Source: Chloroflexota bacterium (GTDB lineage Bacteria > Chloroflexota > Limnocylindria > Limnocylindrales > CSP1-4). From it: DNA of 50,011 nucleotides. A program made the position numbers and the translations under genes. Location: contig JAUJOH010000012.1 in NCBI GenBank assembly GCA_030447745.1, forward strand, positions 11,085-61,095, given 5' to 3'. How positions within the stretch are numbered: position 1 is the stretch's first letter; each line of letters opens with the position of its first letter. Of this stretch, positions 1-9,088 are shown in pieces. The notes under the pieces were generated by a model, which saw nothing but the letters and a program-made list of their open reading frames with translations, did not search any database and had not been told where the DNA came from.

Positions 1-150
1 CCGGGCGGTCAGCCGCCGGAACGCCGCGGCGGCGAAGCGGCGAGTCCCACCCGCGCCGAACCCGTGCCGGAACGCGAGTTGCGGCACGGCCGGCGAGTTG
101 CGGCACGGCCGGCGAGTTCCGGCTCCCATCGGCCGGCCCGACGCCGACGC
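1..150. repeat. Non-coding end with tandem 19-bp repeat and hairpin
   Basis: No convincing gene lies here. A 19-bp unit starting GCGAGTTGCGG is present twice in perfect tandem at 74-92 and 93-111, and a third, partial copy starts at 112. Just before it, GTGCCG (65-70) is inverted relative to CGGCAC (82-87), with AAC/GTT inside and a GCGA loop, so the first unit can fold into a short hairpin. It lies directly downstream of the stop of the minus-strand oxidoreductase gene, where a transcription end could be expected, but there is no T-run. Confidence 0.6.
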
Positions 151-1074
151 TCACCCCCAGCCGTCGCGGAGCGGCGTGGCCACCTCGGCCGCGACGGTCC
201 GCAGCGCCTCCGGTCCGGCCGCCGCCGGGATCGCGAGCACGACGTGAGCGGCTCCCGCGGCCACGAGCGCGCGGGCCGTCTCGACCGCCTCGCGACGCGC
301 CGCCGCGTCGCCGCCCACGCTGACCTGGCCGGCGAACACAAAGCCGGCCGGGTCACGACCGGCCGCGTCGATCGCGCGCAGCACCGCCTCCCGCCTGTCG
401 CGCAGATAGGCGACGTCGCCGGCGCGGTCGCCCGGCATGATCCAGCCGTCGCCGGCGCGCGCCGCGAGCGCGATGCCGCGCGGCTTCTGGCCGCCGAGCC
501 AGATGGGCGGGCCGGCGGGACGCTGCGGGGTCGGCTCGTTCAGGGCGCCATCGAGCGGGTAGAACGGATCCGGTCGCGAGACGCCGGGCAGTGTGGCAGC
601 CTCCGCCGAGAAGAGCGCCTTGAGCACGTCGACCGCCGACTCGAGCCGGTCGATCCGCTCGCGGATCGGCGGCAGCGGGATCCCGAAGTCGGTGTGCTCG
701 CGTTCGTGCCACCCGGCGCCCAACCCGACGATGAAGCGACCCCCGGTCGCGTGGTCGAGGACCGTGGCCGCCTTGGCGAGGACCGCCGGGTGGCGGAAGG
801 TGTTGGCGAGGACGCCGTGGCCGATCCACTTGCCGGGGACCCGGTGGGCGAGCGTCGCCGCGAGCGTGAGCGCCTCCCACGACGCACCGCCGTGCGCCTG
901 GCGCGGGTCGGTCAGGTGGTCGTTCATCCAGCCGGCGTCGAACACGTCGAGCTCGCCGGCCAGCGCCCACGTCGCATCGAGCGTCTCCCAGTCGACGTCC
1001 TGCGGCGAGGTCTTGAAACCGATCCGGCCGCCCGGAGTGCCGCCCGTCGGCGACGCGCGCCGGTCGGCGATCAT
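151..1074 (-). CDS. LLM-class (luciferase-like, probably F420-dependent) oxidoreductase
   Basis: A 307-residue single-domain TIM-barrel flavin oxidoreductase of the bacterial luciferase-like superfamily. Family-typical stretches include [11 protein letters not shown] near residues 112-122 followed by an acidic/His-rich turn (HEREHTDFG), [12 protein letters not shown], and [12 protein letters not shown] near residue 210. These surround the flavin or F420 pocket in the family. The substrate cannot be read from sequence. The ATG at 1074 overlaps the TGA of ilvD as ATGA, so translation is probably coupled and the gene is last in the ilvD operon. The cofactor assignment to F420 rather than FMN is inference from the subfamily look. 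Cytosolic; no signal peptide. Confidence 0.85.
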   Translation of the reverse strand: MIADRRASPTGGTPGGRIGFKTSPQDVDWETLDATWALAGELDVFDAGWMNDHLTDPRQAHGGASWEALTLAATLAHRVPGKWIGHGVLANTFRHPAVLAKAATVLDHATGGRFIVGLGAGWHEREHTDFGIPLPPIRERIDRLESAVDVLKALFSAEAATLPGVSRPDPFYPLDGALNEPTPQRPAGPPIWLGGQKPRGIALAARAGDGWIMPGDRAGDVAYLRDRREAVLRAIDAAGRDPAGFVFAGQVSVGGDAAARREAVETARALVAAGAAHVVLAIPAAAGPEALRTVAAEVATPLRDGWG

Positions 1075-2813
1075 CGTGCGGCGCGAGCGAGCCGCTCCGC
1101 CAGGCGAGGACCGGTGGTCACCGCGCCCGCGGACGCCGAGCTCACGAGCGCCGCGTACTTGGCCAGCACGCCGGAGCGGTAGCGCAGCTGGGGCGGCGAC
1201 CACCGCCCGGCCCGCCGCGCGATCTCGCCCGCGTCGATCTCGAGCTCGAGCACGCGCCGGTCGACGTCGATGACGATCGTGTCGTTCTCCTCGACCAGCG
1301 CGATCGGCCCGCCGAGCGCCGCCTCGGGCGCGACGTGACCGACCATCAGCCCGTGCGTCCCGCCGCTGAACCGGCCGTCGGTCAGCAGCGCGACCGACTC
1401 GCCGAGACCCTCGCCGACGAGCGCGGCGGTCACCCCGAGCATCTCGCGCATGCCGGGCCCGCCGGCCGGGCCCTCGTAGCGGATCACGACGACGTCGCCG
1501 GGAACGATCCGCTGCGACTTGACCGCCTCGAAGCAGTCCTCCTCGGACTCGAAGACCCGCGCCGGGCCGCGGTGGTAGAGGCGCTCGTGGCCCGCCAGCT
1601 TGACCACGCAGCCGTCTGGCGCGAGCGACCCGCGCAGGATCGCCAGCCCGCCGTTTGGCTTGAGCGGCCGGTCGATCGGCAGGACGACCTGCTGGCCCGC
1701 CGTCTCGGTGGCCGCGTCCGCGACCTCGGCGATCGTCCGGCCGTCGACCGTGGCGGCGTCCCCGTGGAGCTTCCCCTCGCGCAGCAGCTCGCGCATGACG
1801 AGCCCGACGCCGCCCGCGTCGTACATGTCCGACGCCGTGAATCGGCCGCCGGGTCGCATGTCCGCGATGAGCGGCGTGCGGTCGGCGATGGCGCCGAAGT
1901 CGTCGATGTCGAGGCCGATCCCGAACTCGTGCGCAAGGGCCAGCAAGTGGAGCACGCCGTTCGTCGACCCGCCGGTCGCCGCGACCGAAGCGATGCCGTT
2001 CTCGAGCGCCCGACGGTCGACGATCTCCGACGGTCGCCGGTCGTCGCGGACCAGGTCCATGACGATCTCGCCCGCCCGTCGGGCGGCGTCGTCCTTGGCC
2101 GGGTCCTCGGCCGGGATGCCGTTGAGCCCGCCCGGTGACAGGCCGATGAACTCCATGGCGGTGGCCATCGTGTTGGCGGTGTACTGCCCGCCGCACGCGC
2201 CGGCGCCCGGGCACGCCGCGCTCTCGATCGCGTACAGCTCGTCCGCGTCGATCTTCCCCGCCCGATATGCGCCGACCGCCTCGAAGACCGACACGATCGT
2301 CAGGTCGCGGCCCTGGTACGTGCCGGGATAGATCGTCCCGTTGTAGAGCACGAGCCCCGGCACGTCGAGGCGGGCGAGGGCCATGGCGGCGCCGGGGATC
2401 GTCTTGTCGCATCCCACGAGGCACACGAGCCCGTCGAGCAGGTGGCCGCGCACGACGAGCTCGATCGAGTCGGCGACGACCTCGCGGGAGACGAGGGAGG
2501 CCTTCATCCCCTCGGTGCCCATCGAGACGCCGTCCGCCACCGCGATCGTGTTGAACTCCATCGGGGTCCCGCCGGCGGCCATGATGCCGGCCTTGACCGA
2601 CTCGGCCAGCCGCCGCTGGTTGAGGTTGCAGGGCATCGTCTCGATCCACGTGGTCGCCACGCCGACCAGTGGCTTCGCGAGGTCGTCGTCGCTGAAGCCC
2701 ACGGCCTTGAGCATCGCCCGGGCCGGCGCCCGGTCCGGCCCGTCGGTCAGCCGCGAGGAATGGCGCTTCGCGGGATGCGCCGGGGCGGCGTAGGGAAGGG
2801 AGGGTTTCAGCAT
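1071..2813 (-). CDS. ilvD: Dihydroxy-acid dehydratase
   Basis: Dehydrates 2,3-dihydroxy-isovalerate and dihydroxy-methylvalerate to the 2-oxo acids, the third step of valine and isoleucine synthesis. It is 580 residues, close to the family norm. The three Fe-S ligand cysteines are present: C62 in the PCN motif, C135 in GCDKTIPG and C207 in [12 protein letters not shown]. The C-terminal half has the expected GRFSGGTHG and GHVAPEA motifs. The start at 2813 overlaps the end of the upstream DUF885 gene by 7 nt, and its stop overlaps the next start. It is separated from ilvBNC, which lie 9 kb away on the other strand. No frameshift or missing residue was seen. Confidence 0.97.
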   Translation of the reverse strand: MLKPSLPYAAPAHPAKRHSSRLTDGPDRAPARAMLKAVGFSDDDLAKPLVGVATTWIETMPCNLNQRRLAESVKAGIMAAGGTPMEFNTIAVADGVSMGTEGMKASLVSREVVADSIELVVRGHLLDGLVCLVGCDKTIPGAAMALARLDVPGLVLYNGTIYPGTYQGRDLTIVSVFEAVGAYRAGKIDADELYAIESAACPGAGACGGQYTANTMATAMEFIGLSPGGLNGIPAEDPAKDDAARRAGEIVMDLVRDDRRPSEIVDRRALENGIASVAATGGSTNGVLHLLALAHEFGIGLDIDDFGAIADRTPLIADMRPGGRFTASDMYDAGGVGLVMRELLREGKLHGDAATVDGRTIAEVADAATETAGQQVVLPIDRPLKPNGGLAILRGSLAPDGCVVKLAGHERLYHRGPARVFESEEDCFEAVKSQRIVPGDVVVIRYEGPAGGPGMREMLGVTAALVGEGLGESVALLTDGRFSGGTHGLMVGHVAPEAALGGPIALVEENDTIVIDVDRRVLELEIDAGEIARRAGRWSPPQLRYRSGVLAKYAALVSSASAGAVTTGPRLAERLARAAR

Positions 2814-4603
2814 CGGGGTCCTCGGTCCAGCTGACGGTCAGGAAAGTGTAGGTGCGCGACGCTCGGGCGGCCGCTGTACCGGGCACCGCTGTCCGCCGCA
2901 CGACCGGTCCCCAGCCGCCGCTCCACGACCGCCCGCAGCGGCTCGAGGCCCAGCGCACCCTGCCCCAGGATGGCGTCGTGGAAGGCCCGGATGTCGAACC
3001 GGCTGCCGAGCCCTGCCCTGGCCGCCTCGCGAAGGCGGAGCATCTCCAGCTGGCCGATCTTGTAGGCCAACGCCTGCCCGGGCCAGACGATGTAGCGGTC
3101 GACCTCGTTGGCGATGTTGTTCGGGGCGAGGGCGGTGTGGTCGGTCATGTAGTCGATCGCCTGCTGGCGCGTCCAGCCAAGGGCGTGCATCCCCGTGTCG
3201 ACGACGAGCCGACAGGCTCGCCAGCCGTCGAAGGACAGGATCCCGATCCGGTCGAGGTCGCCCGAGTAGAGCCCCATCTCGTCCGACAACCGCTCCGTGT
3301 ACAGGCCCCAGCCCTCGAAGAACGCGGTGGGCCCGAGATGCTTCCGGAACTCCGGCAGCTCGGTCAGCTCCTGGCCGATCGCGATCTGGAGGTGATGACC
3401 GGGGATCGACTCGTGATACGCCAGCGTCTCCGCCTCATACCGGGGCCGCGTCTCCGGCGCGTACGTGTTGACGAAGTACTGGCCCGGACGCGACCCGTCG
3501 ACCGCCGGCTGCCGGTAGTAGGCGATCGTCGAGTGCTTCTCCTCGTGGGCGCCCATCCGGACGACGGCGCAGTCCCTCGTCGGCAGCAGGCCGAACCACT
3601 CGGGGACCGCCTCCTGAGCACGGGCCAGTGCAGACCGCGCCTTCTCGTACACCTCGTCGCGGGTCGTGAAGTACAGCGCCGGGTCGGAGCGCAGCCGCTC
3701 GAGGATCGCCGGCCGGCCGCGCACCCCGAGCACCCGTGCGCCGAGCTCCTCGAGCTCCGCGTCGATCCGCTCGACCTCGGCCAGGCCGAGGGCATGGACC
3801 TGCTCCGCCGGGAGGTCGAGCGAGGTGTGGACACGGATCAGCGCGGCGTACGCCTCCGCGCCACCGGGCAGGTGCGCGATCCCCGGCCGGTCGTCCGGCC
3901 GGGCACCCGGAAGCACCTCGTGCTCGACGACCTGCCCGTAGCGGGCGAGCGCCGGCCGGAAGGCTTCGCGCACCGCGTCGGCGAGACCCTCCCGGAAGGC
4001 GTCCCGTTCTGATGCCGGCCAGTCCGGACGTTCGACGCGGGCGGGCGCGAGGAGCGGCAGTTCTTCGTCCGGCCGGGCGAGCGTGTCGCGGATCTCCTCG
4101 ATCACCTTCTCGGCGGGCGTGCGCACGGCGACGAGGCCGGCGGCGAGGCCCGCGCGCAGGTTCGTGGCGTGCTGGTCGAGCCACGGTCCGAGTGCCCGCC
4201 ACCGGGCGACCATCGCGCGGCCCTGCTCGACGGTCGCGACGGGCTGGAAGGCCTCCAGGTCGAGCGCCAGGATGTGCGGTCCCTCGAGGGGATCCACGGA
4301 CCAGTAATGGAGGCCCGCCTGGAGCTGCGCGTGCTCGCTCGCGAGCTCCGCCAGCAGCGCCTCGACGGTCACCGCATCCGACTCCCCGAGGGCGGAATGG
4401 TGGAGCGCCCGCGCCCCCTCGACGAAGCTCTGGATGGTCGAGCGCCGCGCCTCGATCGCTTCCGGCGACACATCGTCGAGGCGATCATCGAAGCGGCGGT
4501 CGCCGATCGACGTGGCTGCGGTCGGGTTCGCCGCCAGCCACCAGCTCCAGAACTCTGCCGCCAGCCGGCCGAGCTCCTCGCCGGCCTTCGTCCGGTCCGT
4601 CAT
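2807..4603 (-). CDS. DUF885 family protein (putative metallopeptidase-like)
   Basis: About 598 residues from the ATG at 4603; an in-frame ATG at 4627 is a less likely start. The family hallmark [10 protein letters not shown] lies near residues 395-404, followed by [17 protein letters not shown] and a helical C-terminal half, as in DUF885 (PF05960) proteins, which are thought to be zinc-dependent peptidases related to carboxypeptidase Taq types. No signal peptide was seen. The last 20 or so residues are not conserved-looking and run into the ilvD start. Its place between a protease and ilvD suggests simple read-through transcription rather than a shared pathway. The enzymatic role is unknown; the family call is firm. 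Confidence 0.9.
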   Translation of the reverse strand: MTDRTKAGEELGRLAAEFWSWWLAANPTAATSIGDRRFDDRLDDVSPEAIEARRSTIQSFVEGARALHHSALGESDAVTVEALLAELASEHAQLQAGLHYWSVDPLEGPHILALDLEAFQPVATVEQGRAMVARWRALGPWLDQHATNLRAGLAAGLVAVRTPAEKVIEEIRDTLARPDEELPLLAPARVERPDWPASERDAFREGLADAVREAFRPALARYGQVVEHEVLPGARPDDRPGIAHLPGGAEAYAALIRVHTSLDLPAEQVHALGLAEVERIDAELEELGARVLGVRGRPAILERLRSDPALYFTTRDEVYEKARSALARAQEAVPEWFGLLPTRDCAVVRMGAHEEKHSTIAYYRQPAVDGSRPGQYFVNTYAPETRPRYEAETLAYHESIPGHHLQIAIGQELTELPEFRKHLGPTAFFEGWGLYTERLSDEMGLYSGDLDRIGILSFDGWRACRLVVDTGMHALGWTRQQAIDYMTDHTALAPNNIANEVDRYIVWPGQALAYKIGQLEMLRLREAARAGLGSRFDIRAFHDAILGQGALGLEPLRAVVERRLGTGRAADSGARYSGRPSVAHLHFPDRQLDRGPRC

Positions 4604-4712
4604 CGCGGCATCGTAGCGGGGCGGCATCGTAGCGGGCGCTCGGCGAAACCGGGTGGCCGAGCAGCCCGCCGGGGGCCGCCCGCGCCGCTTACGGTCCGGC
4701 CGTGCGCGGACG

Positions 4713-5888
4713 TCAGCGCAGGCAGGCGCCGGTCTCGACGGCCTCGGTCCGGCCGATCCCCGGCGTGACCCGCGCCGCGACCGCCGTCGGACTCAGCGCG
4801 TAGCCCACCTCATCGTCGGTCCGCGCCTCGGCGAAGACGACGCCGCCGACCGTGCCGTCGGTCAGCACCAGGGGGCCGCCGCTGTTCCCTCGCTCGACCT
4901 CGACCCGGAGCTCGAGGATCGGCCGGCTCACCCGGTCCTGGCCGTAGATGTCACGGCCCTGCGCCGGGTAGGCATCCGTGACGGCCGCCGCCACGACGGT
5001 GAGCGGGCCGCCGCCCGGAAAGCCGAGCGCGGCGGCGACGGCGCCACGCCGCGGGTCCTCCGTCGCGAACTCGAGCGGCGCCGCGGCCAGCTGGGGCACC
5101 CACACGAGCGCAACGTCCAGGTCCGGGTCGAACACCACGACGGACGCGTCGTAGAGCTGGCGGCCGAGCCCCACGCGGACCGCCCGTCCGCCCGCGACGA
5201 CGTGCGCGTTGGTGACGACGTACTGGCCGGCGACGGCGAACCCGCTGCCGGTGGAGATTCCCTCGCAGGTTCGCGCCGTGATCTTCACGGTGCTTGCCGC
5301 GGCGACCGCGGCGATCGCCCGGGCGCGGGGGTCGTCCGGTCGGTCGACCGGTTCTGCCGGCAGTGGCTCGAGGCCGATGAACACCTCCGGCAGCCGCGAT
5401 GCGTCGAGGAGACGGCCGAGCCCGACGGCGATCTCCGTGGCCGGCGGTAGCACTCGGGCGAGCGACCGGACGGCGGTCGAGGTCTGGGCCTGTGCGGCAA
5501 GGGACGGCACCGGACCGGCCGCGAGCAGACCGCCGGCCAGCCACACGATCAGCAGTGCCTGCGCCGCGCCGAAGATCCCACCCGCGGCCCGGTCGACCGT
5601 CCCGAGCACGCCGCCACCGAGCGCCCGCCCGGCCGCGCGCCCGGCAGCCGACCCCAGGCCCTCGCCGAGACCGACCAGCACGAGGAGCCCCGCGAGGACG
5701 GCGATGGCACGGCCGGCAGGGTCGAACGTCGCGAGCCAGCCCTCGACGAACGGGAGGGCGACGATCGCGACGGCGGCGCCGGCGACGGCGCCGGCAAGTC
5801 CGCCGATCTGCGGCAGCGCGCCGGACCGGAACCCGAGCAAGACCGCGACGACGAGCAGGACGACCGCGCCGGCGTCGAAGAGGTTCAC
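4713..5888 (-). CDS. CvpA-fused, membrane-anchored trypsin-like serine protease (MarP-like)
   Basis: About 391 residues from a GTG at 5888; a GTG at 5906 is also possible. The N-terminal 170 residues hold four hydrophobic segments in the style of CvpA, starting VNLFDAGAVVLLVVAVLLG. They are followed by a linker and a chymotrypsin-fold protease domain. The triad is visible: His in TNAHVV (about 227), Asp in DLDVALV (about 256) and Ser in GNSGGP (about 334). The size and architecture match mycobacterial MarP (Rv3671c), a periplasmic protease that supports acid and oxidative stress survival. Two cysteines (TARTCEG and the extreme C-terminal TGACLR) could form a disulfide outside the membrane. 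The MarP-like stress role is inferred from architecture. Confidence 0.85.
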   Translation of the reverse strand: MNLFDAGAVVLLVVAVLLGFRSGALPQIGGLAGAVAGAAVAIVALPFVEGWLATFDPAGRAIAVLAGLLVLVGLGEGLGSAAGRAAGRALGGGVLGTVDRAAGGIFGAAQALLIVWLAGGLLAAGPVPSLAAQAQTSTAVRSLARVLPPATEIAVGLGRLLDASRLPEVFIGLEPLPAEPVDRPDDPRARAIAAVAAASTVKITARTCEGISTGSGFAVAGQYVVTNAHVVAGGRAVRVGLGRQLYDASVVVFDPDLDVALVWVPQLAAAPLEFATEDPRRGAVAAALGFPGGGPLTVVAAAVTDAYPAQGRDIYGQDRVSRPILELRVEVERGNSGGPLVLTDGTVGGVVFAEARTDDEVGYALSPTAVAARVTPGIGRTEAVETGACLR

Positions 5889-5992
5889 CGACGGATCGTC
5901 CCACACCCCGCCGGAGGCCCCGCGGGCGGCAGGACGCCCGGGTGGCAGGGCGTCCTGGGGCCGTTGCCGCGGGTTCGATCGACTCCAGAACG

Positions 5993-6550
5993 TCAGCCGA
6001 CGGTGAAGACGACGGGTTCCGTCATGCCGCCCTCGGCGACGACCGTGTACTGACCCGGCGGGAGCTCCCCGAGCTCGATCGTCGTCGCCTTCTGGATCGC
6101 GATCTCGATGCACGCCACGTCGCCGCCGGCTCCGCCCTCCGTCAACGAGACGGTGAACGTGTTGCCCTCCCGCTCGACCGCGACCGAGTCGAGAACATGG
6201 CATGGCTCGACGCCGCTCCACCACGTCGCGACCAGCGTCACCGTCCGCCCTTGGACATTCGCTTCGATCGACTCGATCGGCACGGGACGCGGGTTGTTCG
6301 TCCCGGGCTTCGGAAAGACGAGCTTAGGCCCGCCGCCACCGGGCACTCCGCCACCGCCGCCGATCACACCGGTGTCCGGCGCCTCGCTCGCCGGCACACG
6401 CCCACCCGGCTCACCGGTGCGTGCGGGCGCGGAGGCGCCGGGACTGCCCGGAGATCGTGAGGCGCTGCCGGCGGTCGCGCCGCTGCTGCAGCCGGCCGCA
6501 ATCGTGGCGAGGAGGAGTCCGACAAGGAGCGCGGATGTTGCGTTCATCAT
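5993..6550 (-). CDS. Hypothetical lipoprotein
   Basis: About 185 residues from the ATG pair at 6550/6547. The N-terminus is a lipoprotein signal: a hydrophobic run and the lipobox-like IAAGC (cysteine near residue 20), followed by a Ser/Gly/Pro-rich tether. The rest is beta-rich and includes two cysteines (EPCHVLDS and DVACIEI), with the last strand ending PVVFTVG. A fold cannot be assigned. It lies between leuD and the MarP-like protease on the same strand. Predicted to be anchored at the outer face of the cytoplasmic membrane. Confidence 0.75.
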   Translation of the reverse strand: MMNATSALLVGLLLATIAAGCSSGATAGSASRSPGSPGASAPARTGEPGGRVPASEAPDTGVIGGGGGVPGGGGPKLVFPKPGTNNPRPVPIESIEANVQGRTVTLVATWWSGVEPCHVLDSVAVEREGNTFTVSLTEGGAGGDVACIEIAIQKATTIELGELPPGQYTVVAEGGMTEPVVFTVG

Positions 6551-6671
6551 GGGCGCCAGACGGGGGACGAGGGTCGCTGGTTCCCGCGCGGCGCGCGGCG
6601 GCCACGATCGAACGGCGGACCGCCGGCTGGGCCGGCGCACGCCCGCCGACGTGGCCCGAACGTCGGCGGCC

Positions 6672-7301
6672 TCAGGCGGTCGCGGTGCCCGAGCGGGTGT
6701 CGACGCGTGGCGGATGGGCCGCCTCCCAGGCGGCGATGGCGTCCTGGTTCCGGAGGAGGTATCCCAGCTCGTCGGTCCCCGCGAGCAGCATCATCCGGGC
6801 GAAGGGATCGACGTCGAACGACAGGTCCTCGTCACCGGGCAGGTGAACGAGCTGCGTCTCGAGATCGACGGTCAGCTCGAGGTCCGGATCGGCCGCCACC
6901 ATGGCGAACAGGCGGGCGTGCGTCTCGGCCGGCACGGCGATCGGCAGCAGCCCGTTCTTGAGCGAGTTGCTCCGGAAGATGTCGGCGAAGGAGGTCGACA
7001 GGATGGCCCGGAGCCCCCACGCGGTCAGCGCCCACGGCGCGTGCTCGCGGGACGAGCCGGCGCCGAAGTTGTCGCCCGCGAGCAGGATCCGCCGGCCGGC
7101 CATCTCGGATCGGTCGAGCACGAATCGCGGCTCCTTGAGCGAGCCGTCCTCCTCGAACCGCCAGTCGCGGAACAGCGCCTCGGCCAGGCCGTTCTTGTCC
7201 GTCACCTTGAGATACCGGGCCGGAACGATCTGGTCCGTGTCGACGTTCTCGGCGGGCAGGGGGATCACCCGGCTGGTGAACGTCCCGAACGGCTGGCGCA
7301 C
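6672..7301 (-). CDS. leuD: 3-isopropylmalate dehydratase small subunit
   Basis: 209 residues, the normal LeuD size. It carries [13 protein letters not shown] near the N-terminus, [17 protein letters not shown] in the middle and [13 protein letters not shown], all hallmarks of the swivel domain. With LeuC it isomerises 2- to 3-isopropylmalate and, in the citramalate route, citramalate to beta-methylmalate. The start lies 3 nt from the leuC stop, so the pair is co-transcribed. It is fully intact, in sharp contrast to the adjacent leuC. Confidence 0.96.
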   Translation of the reverse strand: MRQPFGTFTSRVIPLPAENVDTDQIVPARYLKVTDKNGLAEALFRDWRFEEDGSLKEPRFVLDRSEMAGRRILLAGDNFGAGSSREHAPWALTAWGLRAILSTSFADIFRSNSLKNGLLPIAVPAETHARLFAMVAADPDLELTVDLETQLVHLPGDEDLSFDVDPFARMMLLAGTDELGYLLRNQDAIAAWEAAHPPRVDTRSGTATA

Positions 7302-7304
7302 CGC

Positions 7305-8753
7305 TCAGCGGCCACCGACGGTGGCCGCCGTGTCGATGCCGGGCAGCGTCCGCGGATCCGTCACCACGCCGGAGATGGCGCTGGCGGCCGCGGTCAGCGG
7401 CGACGCGAGGAGCGTCCGCCCGCCCTTGCCCTGCCGACCCTCGAAGTTGCGGTTCGACGTGCTGATGGCGTACTGCCCGGGCGTCAGCTGGTCGCCGTTC
7501 ATCGCGATGCACATCGAGCAGCCGGCCTCGCGCCACTCGGCTCCGGCGGCGGAAGACATCCGCCAGGCCCTCCTGCTCTGCCTCGCGCTTCACCTCGTCC
7601 GATCCGGGCACGACCATCACGCGGACACCCGTCGCGACGCGCTGGTCGCGCAGCACGTGCGCAGCCAGGCGCAGGTCGCTGATCCGGCCGTTGGTGCAGG
7701 ACCCGATGAAGACCACGTCGACGGGCTGCCCGAGGATCGCCTGACCGGGGCGCAGGTCCATGTACTCCGAGCGCGCGCTCGAGCGCGCCGTTGGGAGGCG
7801 TCCGCCTCGTGGTCAGGCGAAGGGACGAGGCCCGTGATCGGGATGCCCATGCCGGGGTTGGTGCCGTACGTGACCATCGGCTCCAGGGCCGACGCGTCGA
7901 TCGTGATCGCGCGGTCGTACGTGGCGCCGTCGTCCGTCGGCAGGCGGCGCCAATGGTCCACTGCCGCGCCCCAGTCGGCGCCCTGGGGGCGTGGCTGCGT
8001 CCGTGCAGGTACTCGAAGGTTGTGTCGTCCGGCGCGATCAGGCCCGCCCTGGCGCCACCCTCGATCGACATGTTGCAGATCGTCATCCGCTGCTCCATCG
8101 AGCCCGCGGATCGCCTCGCCGGTGTACTCGAAGACGTGCCCGGTCCCGCCGCCGACGCCGATCCGGGCGATCAGGGCCAGGATGATGTCCTTGCTGCTGA
8201 CGCCGGGCGCGAGACGGCCGTCGACCCGACCTCGTACGTCTTCCGGACGGCGCTGGCAGCGTCTGGGTGGCGAGGACCATCTCGACCTCGCTCGTCCCGG
8301 ATCCCGAACGCCAGCGCGCCGAACGCCCGTGCGTGCTCGTGTGCGAGTCGCCGCAGACGATCGTCATCCCGGGCTGCGTGAGCCCGAGCTGGGGCCCGAT
8401 CACGTGCACGATGCCCTGTTCAGGCGAGCCGATCCCGTGGACTGGAATGCCGAACTCCGCGCAGTTCCGCTCGAGCTGCTCGATCTGGAGCCGCCGCCAT
8501 CGCGTCGAGGATCGGCAGGTTCCGCGGGTGGGTCGGGATGCTGTGTCCGCGGTCGCGACGGTCTGGCCGGGGCGGCGGACGGTGAGCCGCGTGCGCGGAG
8601 AGCGGTGAACGCCTGGGGGCTCGTCACCTCGTGGATGAGGTGCAGGTCGACGGCCAGGACGGCGGGCGCACCCGGCTCCTCCGCGACGACGTGGTCGTCC
8701 CAGATCTTCTCGACGAGGGTGCGCGGGGTGCTCGGCGTCGTGGGCATCGCCAT
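7305..8753 (-). pseudogene. leuC: 3-isopropylmalate dehydratase large subunit, broken by about a dozen indels
   Basis: The aconitase-family large subunit can be followed end to end only by changing frame repeatedly. Intact islands include the start ([23 protein letters not shown]), [72 protein letters not shown] and the C-terminus [15 protein letters not shown] through [15 protein letters not shown]. Frame breaks fall near 8587, 8546, 8492, 8326, 8300, 8250, 8228, 8100, 7987, 7787, 7768 and 7549. The Fe-S cysteines (SCTN and GCSMC) and active-site motifs are all retained, and few substitutions are evident. Taken literally this is a dead gene. The pattern (clustered single-base gains and losses, several in G/C runs, no loss of conserved residues) fits local sequence error much better. 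The ATG at 8753 is the best start. Confidence 0.85.
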
Positions 8754-9088
8754 CCGGCCTGCGGTTGAGGGGGATTCAGGCTAGCACATGACTCGTCGAG
8801 TTCCGGGTCGACCCGCGTCCGCCGGGTGAGGCGGCCGGCGACGGCGACAACACCGTGGCGACGACGGCACCAGCGGCGGCGCCAACACGGCGGATGCCGC
8901 CACGGGAGACGCGACCGGCTCCGGCGGCGAGACGGGTGACGACACCAGAGCCTAGGCACTGACTCAGCCGGGTACATTCCGCCTCGCCCCCGGGGGTCGC
9001 GAGAGGCACCGCCGACGGCTGTGCCTCTTTCGTTGTGCGCTGAGTTTCGTGGGGGCGGGCGCCGCGTGCGCCGTCATGCCCTTGGACG
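8754..9088. other. Divergent intergenic region leuC / histidine kinase
   Basis: 335 bp between two divergent operons. On the minus strand a TAGCCT box (8783-8778) could be the -10 of leuC, but no good -35 is visible. On the plus strand TACATT at 8973-8978 is a possible -10, followed about 25 bases later by a terminator-like hairpin (9002-9028) and then the kinase gene. No convincing coding sequence was seen; the open frames here are Arg/Pro-rich shadows. Confidence 0.45.
9002..9034 (+). terminator. Terminator-like hairpin ahead of the histidine kinase gene
   Basis: AGAGGCAC at 9002-9009 is perfectly inverted as GTGCCTCT at 9021-9028. The 11-nt loop has an inner GCC/GGC pair, and TTCGTT follows. 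The T-bias on the plus-strand side indicates plus-strand termination. No plus-strand gene lies upstream, so it would end a very short leader transcript starting near the TACATT box, or act as an attenuator for the kinase operon. Confidence 0.5.

Noticed and set aside
151-2958. 935-codon minus-strand frame joining the oxidoreductase with the ilvD region
   Set aside because: Only its last 307 codons code for the oxidoreductase. The rest is an out-of-frame shadow of ilvD, whose own frame has all catalytic motifs.
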